From Salvia splendens (taxonomy: Eukaryota; Streptophyta; Magnoliopsida; Lamiales; Lamiaceae), in contig NC_056050.1 in assembly GCF_004379255.2 (NCBI RefSeq), positions 18,593,514-18,657,513 of the forward strand: a stretch of DNA of 64,000 bases. Direction: 5' to 3'. Position numbers and translations under genes: made by a program. How positions within the stretch are numbered: position 1 is the first letter of the stretch; each line of letters starts with the position of its first letter. The notes under the pieces are model-generated. The model saw only the letters and a program-made list of their open reading frames with translations. It searched no databases and was not told the origin of the DNA. Below, one piece after another: positions 54,573-64,000 of this stretch.

Positions 54573-54785
54573 CAACATACCGAAAGTCGGTTAACCCCAT
54601 AGGCGAGGGATCTTCTTGATGAGCATGACGTAAAGGGGAAAAAACATTATATTTGGGCACTTAACCGAAGAGTAGCACATTACCAAGTTCGAAGACGGTC
54701 ATGATTTCAGGGAAAGGGAAATAACAAACAAAAGGACGAGTATCTGAATTCTAAGTGCAGTTGTAAGTGGCAGATGTGGAAAGGC
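54573..54785 (+). pseudogene. possible MULE C-terminal SWIM-like remnant
   Basis: One frame at 54672-54780 reads VAHYQVRRRS, a stop, then FQGKGNNKQKDEYLNSKCSC and KWQMW. The CSC..W pattern after a His-Val-rich stretch resembles the SWIM finger region of MULE transposases. The match is short; it could equally be the start of the neighbouring gypsy fragment. Confidence 0.35.
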
Positions 54786-55742
54786 AAGTGAAACCACCCT
54801 TTCCCTACAGAGGGGAACTTAGGAAGAAAAAAGAAGATCCAGCAGACTTCATGGAAATTTTTGGGAAGCTGGAAATAAATCTGCCATTTCTCCAAGCTCT
54901 GAAGCTGCCCATCTTCAGTAAGTTTATCAAAGAGTTCATCGCCAGGAAGACCAAACCCAGCGGTAAAACAGTGATTGGGGAGACCGTGTCGGCAGTGATT
55001 CAGAAGAGGGGGATGCCTTCCAAGCGTACTGACCCAGGTATGTTCACCCTTCCCATTTCGATTGGGAACATTAAAGTCGAGCATGCTATGTGCGATCTGG
55101 CATCAATAAATGTTTTACCGCTTTCGCTTTATAAGAAACTGGAAGGAGTAAGAATGGTTGATACAAAGGTGGTAATTCAATTAGCCGATAGGTCATGAGG
55201 GCGTGCTAGAAAATGTAATAGTTAAGGTGCATGATTTTCTATACCCTGCTGATTTTCATGTTATCAAGATGAGTGAATACCAGTCTGTTGAGTCTAGCGG
55301 AGTGCTTTTAAGAAGACCATTTTTACGCACCGCTAAGACAATCATCGATGTTTTTGACGGAACTATTTGCTTAGATTATCATGGAGAGAAGTTTACTTTT
55401 AACATTGATGAGGCTATGAAGAATCCACTGGATATAGAAAATATGCATGCTGTAGATGTGATTAACCCCCTGGTCTAAGAATTTCATGAGACAGAATTGA
55501 TGCAGGAACAGGTGGAAAATTCGGAACTGAGTCACTCCATTGACAAGGAGGTGGCCAATTGGTGCAGTGCAGTAAACACACTGGGAATGACAGATGAAGA
55601 GTTAGCCGAAACAATTCTGGAATTCTGTAAGAGCCCTGAATCTGCCGGGTCTAAGGGGTCAGCTTGTGTAGCCAATGTGGAAAATTTACCTGAGCCTGAA
55701 GGATTAATCACCAAGGAGATAAAGAAGAACCCATTACCCTAG
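54767..55742 (+). pseudogene. Ty3/gypsy gag-protease fragment (Athila/Tat-like)
   Basis: 54767-55198 reads VKPPFPYRGELRKKKEDPAD then FMEIFGKLEINLPFLQAL and GMFTLPISIGNIKVEHAMCD, as in Athila/Tat gag-protease proteins. The aspartic protease motif, usually CDLGASIN, is CDLASIN here, so a residue is missing at the active site. A frame change near 55197 leads to 55203-55478 (FLYPADFHVIKM, RRPFLRTAKTIIDVFDG), a TAA at 55476-55478 and a further open piece to 55742. Reverse transcriptase and integrase are absent; the fragment ends near the LTR at 55856. Confidence 0.8.
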
Positions 55743-55855
55743 GATACAAGTTCAGCAAAGAAAGAACTGAAGACATTACCCCCAGGCCTCAGATATGCCT
55801 ATTTAGAATAGAATGAAATGTTCTTTGTGATCGTTAACAGCAATCTGACCAAGGA

Positions 55856-58800
55856 TGTAACAATCCGCTAAGCCGATATTATTAGAAACTATATTATTAG
55901 CTTGATTATCTATATAAGTAATGTTTATGCGATTAAATCCGAGCTACGTTAGATTGTCGTTGTTTGTTTGACGATAGGGAAGTGAAAAAAAAATAATTAA
56001 GACCCCAAAATTTAAAATTTTAATGTCCGATACATCCAACAAAAGTTCAACAAAATTTAATCTTTACATCTTGCGTTCTAAGGAAATCGGGTACTTCAAC
56101 ACGGACAGCCACGAACTTGAACCGATCAAACCTACACCAAATTAAATAAACAAGTGAACAATTATCAAATAATTACGTTAATAAACAAATATATATAATT
56201 AAAAAAAAAGAAAGAGGGCAAATCCAGAGGATCAAATTTTTTCCACATAGGATTTAATACTGCGATCAAATTTTTTCTACATAGCATTGAATACTGCATT
56301 TAATGATAGCAAGGGAATATCAAATCTCCAGACAAAGGAAAATGATTAGGATAAGAATGTAGCAACTTGCTGCCACAACTTGCTACCCACGCCACTTTCA
56401 CTTGCCACTTGCCATTCTTTATGCATATGTATGGATATAAACAATCATTTTCACCCACCCACATCACAATCAAACTTTCCAAAAATTTCACATAGAATAG
56501 AGGAAGGAGAGTTGCAGATAATTGAAAATTTTCACATAGAATAGAGGAAGGAGAGTTGCAGATAATTGTAGGATCAAGTCCCCAATCCAACAACACTCTG
56601 TGCCCACGTAAAAAGGTAAATCCCAAACCTTTCTTTTCTGCACATACGTACAAGCATATGCATATCTAAGGAGAAAGTAGAATCTGCTCAAATCAGAAAT
56701 CAACAATACACAACAAGTTTAACACCATGTTTCACCATCAAATCTCAAGTAGCAAGATAATTGTTCAAGGATCACCAAATTTATATAACATATATAATCC
56801 AAGTCCTACCACCAAGGTAAGCATAAATTAAGAATCTTATCTCATGGGTATGAATCTGCCGGAGACAGACTCTCGGCAGCCTAGAGACGATGAGGGCAGC
56901 CCGACACCCTAGCGACTGCCAATATCACAACCTTAACGAATCTACAATTAAAAAACACCAAACTTTTAAATCCAAGATTTAATCTTTAGAAAAAAATAAC
57001 AAAGGGGAAAAATGATAAATATAAAATTGGCCTACCTTACCTGTCGGAGAATGGCGAGGCGCGGAGGAGAGGCGGCGAAGCCGCTGCCTGTGCATGCACA
57101 GCAGCGACGGTCAGCCGGCGCACGCACAGCAGCGGCGGTGGCGGTATGAGTAGATCCGAGAGAGGGAGAGATAGAGGAGAAAGAAAAGAAAGAGAGCGGA
57201 GGGAGAGAAGAGAGGGACAAGCAGAGGGGAAAGAGAGAGAGAGCGCCGCCGGAGGCGGCGGCGGATGGCGGTGCTGGACAGAGGCGGCGCCGGATGGCGG
57301 CGCTGGACAGAGGCGGCGGCATGAGCGTAGCCGAGGGGGAAGAAAGAGAGAGGAGAGAGAGGGAGAAACGGAAGGGGAAGAGAGAGACACCGCTGGAGGT
57401 AGAGGCGGACGGCGGCGACGGCATCAGCTGGAAGTGAGAAGGAGGAGCTTCTCTCACATCAATTTGGGGTTTAGAATTATTGTGAGGAAGATGATGACTT
57501 AGTATATATGTGGGTTTTATTTATTTCTTTTGGGCTAGCAGTTTAATTGGTGATTGGGCTGCATGTTATTTACTTGGGCTAAGAGGTTGAGAGAATTAAA
57601 ATCTGAGCCCAACTGCTTTTAATAAGTTAGGCTGCAGTAAATTTATTTAAAAAGGTGGCCAGGAATTAGTTGGGAGATATTTATAATTTTTAGCCTAAGT
57701 TTAAATTAAGGTTCCATTAATATTTTTATATGGTTTTGTGTAGCTAAGTGAAAATAATTGATTTTTCAATTTATTTTAGAGTTTTGGTTAAGAGTAAAAT
57801 TTTCAAAGTAAAAAGATATATAGATCCAATTTAATCGAAGCCCAAAAATAGTGAATGAAGACGCATCAAATAATATATGAGTTTAAGAAATTTCTTAAAG
57901 ATAAGTGAAGTAAGAAAAGGAGAATTATTATGAGACATGCATTCAAATTTAAGTAGATTTGTCCTTGATTCTAATTAGTGTATTATTATAGTATGAGATT
58001 TTCAAAAAGGTTACCTTCGCAAGTAAATTCGGAACGAAAGATTCAAGTTGAGGGAATTAAACGATCAAGGTGAGCTTTCTTATACTAAAAATACAAATCG
58101 TATTTTATGAAAACACGAACACATGTTTGTGATTTTTAAAGATGTTGTCTTGCCATAATTGTTTTGTGTATGATGCCTATCTGTTGGCTACAGCCAAGTG
58201 AATTATGAATGATGATATATGTGAATCGATTCGATTTTGAGTCTTGGTAGGGTGGTGTCCCTACATGGAACCTCTGACCGTGAATGGCAGAGAACGTGAC
58301 CGTGGAAGGTGGCCACCTTCCTGGCACAAGGATACCTCTGATATGATGGGCAGGGAAGGTGACCGTGTGAGAACACCATCTCAATGGCACAATGTGATCA
58401 GATATGGCTAAGTACAGGAAAAAGGGGGCTGCAGCCCAATGTGAATATATTTAGTAAGCTCGGGTCTTTTTCAATAACACCCCCGAGTGTTACTGTGATG
58501 ATGGCTTGACAATATTTTAAAATGTATATGTGTAATTTTCGGCAATGTGTTCACTGAGTACTTTTTGTACTCAGCCCTGCATATATTTCTAAATGTGCAG
58601 GTTGAGCAGCGAAGTGGTGAAGGAAGTGCTATTGAGACAAGACATTTAATTCAGTCAGATTTTGACTATCGGAGGTTCATGTCTTCATACATGGAACCGC
58701 GTTCATTTGCTTCCGTTGTGCATCTAAAAAGGCTCAAGTCTATTTTGTTCAAAACTCTGATATTTTGAAATTTTTACAAACAATTACTCGAGTCTTCATG

Positions 58801-58957
58801 ACCGAGTATCTTTCTTCTATGTATCATCACTTAATTAGTCATGTCTCGCAACCAATGTTTGATTTTATTTTTCCTTATTTCTTTCCCAACTTCTTATACC
58901 CCCACCCCTAGTCACGGTTCCCCGACTATGCTATCCTTAGCAAGTGCGGTCGTGACA
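55856..58957 (+). repeat. 5' LTR of the gypsy element, 3.1 kb
   Basis: Begins TGTAACAATCCGCTAAGCCG and ends GTCGTGACA before the primer binding site. It contains two direct copies of cacatagaatagaggaagga followed by gagttgcagataattg (56491 and 56535), a GC-rich purine block at 57045-57430 (overlapping low-complexity ORFs on both strands, not genes) and a duplicated ctctgaccgtgaatggcaga-type motif near 58270 and 58330. Confidence 0.92.
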
Positions 58958-61507
58958 GAGTGGTATCAGAGCATTCTTTCTCGCTCTGAACCCGAGAGTT
59001 TTCTTTGAAAATCTTTGGTCTAGCCTTGTTCCACTAGACTGTCTAATCGATGCAAATGCTTTTAGCACTCCCACCAATCGCGCTCAATGAGGAAAAATGT
59101 AACTTGTTCTTTTTGAAAAGAAAGTTAGGATGTTTGAAGGTTTGAAATGGAAAAATAACTCATGCAGTTAATTTGAGTCAACAGATGAAAACACTAAGTT
59201 TAAAGAAAGAGTTGATGTTTCTTGATTTGGTAGCGTGCTTAAAGAAAGAGTTAGTATGTCTTTTCTTGGCTAAAGACTGTGAATGTATGAATAAAAGAAA
59301 TAACTTTCCTGAATGGAAAAATATACTGAAATATGAAAGTATAAAGTATATGAGTCTGGTACCAATTGCTGAAATGATGTCTCTTTTTGAGTTTGTAAAA
59401 TGATATCTCCTTTTGAGTTAGTCATTAAATCATGTTGTTAGTATGGGGAAATCAAAATTTCCAAGAACTTAGAATACTTAATTATGCGTTCCTTCTAGAA
59501 CACAATATGAACTCGAACTTAGAAGTACAGTATGAACATTTCTCGCTTTCCCGAGCGATGAAAAGAAAATGATGCGATAAGAAAGAAACTTCGTCACGAG
59601 AAAAGCAATCAACATAGAACAAAAAGATGTTTCTAGAAAGATGGTAGGGGTTAGATGCCATTCTCTACGTCCCAATGACATGAATAATCTGGATTAGCCA
59701 TTGTCTTTTTGGACAATCCAATCACTCCCAAGGATCATACCTTTGATCCAACTAAGCGATGTACACATACATAGCAAGAGAATATGATTACAATGTAAAC
59801 AAAGAACCGATCTCTACAATATAAGTAAACAGAAACGACGTGTTACGAGGATGAGCGTTATGACGAGCCGGGAGTACCAAAGAGTCATAATCCTCACATA
59901 TGGTCATCTGACGAGATCGTAAAGTGAAAATAGCCTGTGACCAAAGTTTCTCATAACTCAGTTACCATTCTCCATGAAGAATTAAAGAAGGGAGTATCAC
60001 CATTGTAGTTAACCAAGAAGATTCATCAGCAATGCTTACTTGGATTCCCATGAATTCCATTTCCTCACACCCCCCTGATCAAAATACTTATGTTGAATTA
60101 AGATCTTAAATGACTTCCTTTGCAAGGTAATGTGCCATTATTTTCTCTCTTCTATGCCAAGGTTGTGAATCACTTTCAGTTTTGAGCTTGCTCCCTCATG
60201 TTTTCTGATAACCTCCAGTGACTACGGTCCTTCTTTACTCGTTCTGTATAAAAGCAATACTTTGACTCTCTGAATTCTTGCCACCAAACTCCTATACTAG
60301 GAGCTGCTTTATTTATAGCCTTTAGAATGAACATGTTTCCCTAAACTATTATCTCTTCAATGATAATATTCTTCAAAGATCATTAGTAGACCTTTAGTGT
60401 TTTTAAATGTGCTTGCTGACACTCATTAATTTATAAAGAATAGTCACCTCTTCTTAATCCCACTATAATTATTCCATCATGCTTTGAGATCTTTAGCAAC
60501 TCCAAGTCTAAAGTAATTTGCTCTCTTCCCGAACTAGTTTGCTCTGGTGTCTTCTCTACTAGTTAATTTCCGTGATTTGGTTATAAACTTTGTGAATTTA
60601 TTAACGTGATATAGTATCACGATGTTGTTGACCCAAAGGGGTAGTTCCTTGTTATTCTTATTTCTCAAATCCACTTGAGCCCAATCATTTTCAGTCTTAC
60701 TATATTGGAGCAGCCATCTGGTGAGACCTTAAACCTTTTAATTTAACCATTTGTGATTTCAGACATACTTATTGACAAGCTCTTTGTTTAACATGAGTAC
60801 TCTCATCTTCTGAATTCAAATATGACTGTTGTCTTTTGATTTGAGCTTTTCTGCAAGCTCCATATTTAAAGCTGGCATATTGCTTCTCCCTTGGTTAGTT
60901 TCCTCTTGTTGCCCTCTTTATTAGTTAGTTTCCCTAAACTGCTTATAAACTCTAAAAATTTCGTTGATATGGTCTTCTATCTAGTGTTGTTGAGCAAATT
61001 GTTTGTTTTTCCTATTCTTTTCAAATCCATTTGTAACCAACCATCTCAGGTCTTATTGTTATCATCTATGGATACTTGAAACTTTTCTACTTCACTGTTC
61101 ATTTTGCTTATATTATTGGCAACCTATTATTGACATCTACATTCTATTCATCATACCCTCACTTTCGCAATTTATTCCATCTGACAAGTTCTTCCTACAA
61201 TAAAATTTTCAAGCTCTATGGGTATAGCTCAAGCCCTTTGAAGTTGTATCTTTTCTTTTCTGGGAGTGAGCATAATGAGCCCAATTAAGCCTAGTCTTTG
61301 CACTTCATGAAAACCCTTGTTGCAAGCTACTGGTGAAAGTTTGTGGTGAACCAAACACTCACGTAATTGAAATAATTATAATTGTTTTGTTTTCATGGTT
61401 ACCTTGGAGCCTACCCAAAGCAAGAACGATTCGAATATTTCTCTTGGAGTCTCAAATTCAGTTCCTATCAAAGTTAAAACTGTTAGACCATCTCTAAATT
61501 TCCTCGC
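58958..61507 (+). other. non-coding interior of the gypsy element
   Basis: After the primer binding site there is a leader (ctgaacccgagagttttctt), then about 2.4 kb without any recognisable gag, protease or polymerase sequence on either strand. Short ORFs (59173-59403, 59478-59681 minus, 60891-61288) have no domain. Either a large internal replacement or a LARD-type derivative. Confidence 0.6.
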
Positions 61508-62014
61508 GTGAGACAAATCCGGAGTCGGATCAAGGAAGCGCAAGACCAGCAAAAATCCTACGCCGATGAGCATCAAACCGAATTGAAATTTAACATTGGG
61601 AAGAAGGTCTTCTTTAAAGTATCCTCTTCCAAAGGAATAACTAGATTTGGACTCAAGGGAAAGCTGAAACCACGTTTTATTGGACCCTATGGAATTCTGG
61701 AAGAAGTGGGCCCACTAGCATATCGCTTGGCATTACCACCCAACTTTGGGAACGTACACAACGTATTCCACGTCTCCCAACTTCGAAGGTACATTTTCGA
61801 CCCAAAACATGTGATTCGCCACGAAGAAATCGCTCTAGAACCTGACCTGAGTTACGAAGAAAAGCCGGTAGAAATACTATATCGAAAGGTGCAGCAACTT
61901 CGGAACAAGTCGATTGCTACAGTGAAGGTTTTGTGGAAATACCACGGACAGGAAGAAGCAACATGGAAGCTAGAAGAGAAAATGAAGAAGAAATGTCCCG
62001 AGCTTTTTATCTAA
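61508..62014 (+). pseudogene. gypsy integrase C-terminus with chromodomain-like end
   Basis: An open 168-codon frame: IKEAQDQQKSYADEHQTELK, then GKKVFFKVSSSKGITRFGLK, GKLKPRFIGPYGILEEVGPL, and VHNVFHVSQLRRYIFDPKHV. It ends VLWKYHGQEEATWKLEEKM, the chromodomain-like tail of chromoviral integrases. The catalytic DDE core that should precede it is missing. Its stop is 46 bp before the 3' LTR, the normal distance. Confidence 0.9.
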
Positions 62015-62060
62015 ATACTTCCTAAATTTCGGGATGAAATTTCTTTTAAGAGGGGTAATA

Positions 62061-64000
62061 TGTAACAACCCGCTAAGCCGATATTATTAGAAACTATATT
62101 ATTAGCTTGATTATCTATATAAGTAACTTTTATGCGATTAAATCCGAGCTACGTTAGATTGTCGTTGTTTGTATGACGATAGGGAAGTGAAAAAAATAAT
62201 TAAGACCCCAAAATTTAAAATTTTAATGTCCGATACATCCAACAAAAGTTTAACAAAATTTAATCTTTACATCCTGCGTTCTAAAGAAAATCGGGTACTT
62301 CAACACAGACAGCCACGGACTTGAACCAATCAAACCTACACCAAATTAAATGAACAAGTGAACAATTATCAAATAATTACGTTAATAAACAAATATATAT
62401 AATAAAAAAGAGAAAGAGGGAAGATCCAGAGGATCAAATTTTTTCCACATAGCATTTAATACTGCGATCAAATTTTTCCACACAGCATTGAATACTGCAT
62501 TTAATGATAGCAAGGGAATATCAAATCTCCAAACAAAGGAAAATGATTAGGATAAGAATGTAGCAACTTGCTGCCACAACTTGCTACCCACACCACTTTC
62601 ACTTGCCACTTGCCATTCTTTATGCATATGTATGGATATAAACAATCATTTTCACCCACCCACATCACAATCAAACTTTCCAAAAATTTCACATAGAATA
62701 GAGGAAGGAGAGTTGCAGATAATTGAAATTTTTGACATACAATAGAGGAAGGAGAGTTGCAGATAATTGTAGGATCAAGTCACCAATCCAACAACACTCT
62801 TTGCCCACGTAAAAAGGTAAATCCCAAACCTTTCTTTTCTGCACATACGTATAAGCATATGCATATCTAAGGAGAAAGTAGAATCTGCTCAAATCAGAAA
62901 TCAACAATACACAGCAAGTTTAACACCATGTTTCACCATCAAATCTCAAGTAGCAAGATAATTGTTCAAGGATCACCAAATTTATATAACATATATAATC
63001 CAAGTCCTACCACCAAGGTAAGCATAAATTAAGAATCTGATCTCATGGGTATGAATGTGCCGGAGACAGACTTTCGGCAGCCCAGAGACGATGAGGGCAG
63101 CCCGACACCCTAGCGACTGCCAATATCACAACCTTAACGAATCTACAATTAGAAAACACCAAACTTTTAAATCCAAGATTTAATCTTTAGAAAAAAATAA
63201 CAAAGGGGAAAAATGATAAAAATAAAATTGGCCTACCTTACCTGTCGGAGAATAGCGAGGCGCGGAAGAGAGGCGGTGAAGCCGCTGCCTGTGCATGCAC
63301 AGCAGCGACGGTCAGCCGGCGCGCACGCAGCAGCGGCGGTGGCGGTATGAGTAGATCCGAGAGGGGGAGAGATAGAGGACAAAGAAAAGAAAGAGAGCGG
63401 AGGGAGAGAAGAGAGGGACAGACGGAGGGGGAAGAGAGAGGGAGCGCCGCCGGAGGCGGCGACGGATGGCGGCGGCGTGAGCGTAGCCGAGGGGGAAGAA
63501 AGAGAGAGGAAAGAGGGAGAAACGGAAGGGGAAGAGAGAGACACCGCCGGAGGCAGAGGCGGACGGCGGCGACAGCATCAGCTGGAAGTGAGAAGGAGGA
63601 GCTTCTTTCATATCAATTTGGGGTTAAGAATTAGTGTGAGGAAGATGATGACTTAGTATATATGTGGGTTTTATTTATTTCTTTTGGGCTAGCATTTTAA
63701 TTGATGATTGGGCTGCATGTTATTTACTTGGGCTAAGAGGATGAGAGAATTAAAATCCGAGCCCAACTGCTTTTAATAAGTTGCGCTGCAGTAAATTTAT
63801 TTTAAAAGGTGGCCAAGAATTAGTTGGGAGATATTTAGATATATAATTTTTAGCCTAAGTTTAAATTAAGGTTCCATTAATATTTTTATATGGTTTTGTG
63901 TAGCTAAGTGAAAATAATTGCTTCGATTTTGAGTCTTGGTAGGGTGGTGTCCCTACTTGGAACCTCTGACCGTGAACGGCAGAGAAGGTGACCGTGGAAG
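62061..64000 (+). repeat. 3' LTR of the gypsy element, truncated by the window
   Basis: Begins TGTAACAACCCGCTAAGCCG and follows the left LTR closely. Differences include loss of about 40 bp in the GC-rich block and a deletion of about 470 bp: at 63921 the sequence jumps from the equivalent of about 57760 to about 58228. Confidence 0.92.

Larger units (their letters stand above)
51182..54785 (+). mobile_element. decayed Mutator-like element (MULE), interrupted by a mariner-type element
   Basis: The coding remnants from 51845 to 53620 are in MULE order (N-terminal region, MuDR DNA-binding-type domain, catalytic domain). A SWIM-finger-like remnant may follow at 54672-54785, on the other side of the mariner-type insertion at 53652-54570. 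The region 51182-51360, upstream of the ORF, is full of palindromic gacgcatg/catgcgtc words, probably the subterminal zone. Neither MULE terminus nor a 9-bp duplication was identified. Confidence 0.7.
55856..64000 (+). mobile_element. gypsy chromovirus-like element with about 3.1-kb LTRs and a nearly empty interior
   Basis: The left LTR is 55856-58957; the right LTR starts at 62061 and runs off the window. The primer binding site TGGTATCAGAGC is at 58961-58972. The polypurine region (tttcttttaagaggggtaat) lies directly before 62061, in the aaatttcgggatgaaatttc context typical of Tekay/Del chromoviruses. The interior is only 3.1 kb and keeps just the integrase C-terminus and chromodomain-like end. 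Gag, protease, reverse transcriptase and most of integrase are missing. The right end and target duplication are outside the window. Confidence 0.9.

Noticed and set aside
57032..57502. ORFs of 117-141 codons on both strands
   Set aside because: Purine-rich, GC-rich LTR sequence repeated at 63233-63634; Ser/Pro/Leu low-complexity products.

Overview
This is nuclear DNA from a flowering plant. Evidence: spliced genes with GT/AG introns, a 3xHMG-box protein, a plant-type GH28 enzyme, plant Copia and gypsy retrotransposons, and Stowaway, Harbinger, hAT and MULE elements. Gene style and repeat families suggest a eudicot, possibly Lamiales, but that is inference. Most of the window is transposon-derived; only about four host loci look like complete or near-complete genes. 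Layout: 1-1370 is the 5' end of a minus-strand Copia element. 1649-3539 is a Harbinger element with a TTA target duplication and one nonsense codon. 4640-19133 is a five-exon polygalacturonase-like gene carrying a Copia element in its 5' leader (4926-10054), another Copia 10 bp inside intron 1 (10602-15690) and a small non-coding LTR element (16343-17740). 19395-20279 (minus) encodes a secreted repeat protein. 22449-22818 is a tandemly duplicated exon cut by an 8.8-kb Copia (22819-31661). 32090-35090 is a repeat-rich segment carrying an AUX/IAA fragment and an intron-retaining ankyrin E3 ligase fragment. 35090-39621 holds several MITEs and hAT derivatives. 40092-41925 is an intact six-exon alpha/beta-hydrolase gene. 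43110-46897 is a full-length but decayed hAT transposon. 46930-46979 is a tRNA-Ser relic without an anticodon arm. 47710-49790 (minus) is an intact eight-exon 3xHMG-box gene with a mitosis-type promoter motif. 51182-54785 is a decayed MULE split by a 919-bp mariner-type element that carries a small ORF. 54767-55742 is a gypsy gag/protease fragment, and 55856 to the window end is a chromovirus-like gypsy with LTRs of about 3.1 kb and almost no coding interior. The host genes show no functional linkage. The main story is nested insertion: several elements have exact target-site duplications, so insertion order and the pre-insertion sequence can be read directly. Two host loci (the polygalacturonase and the small duplicated-exon gene) were hit in transcribed sequence. 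All transposase and polyprotein reading frames that I followed carry at least one stop or frameshift.
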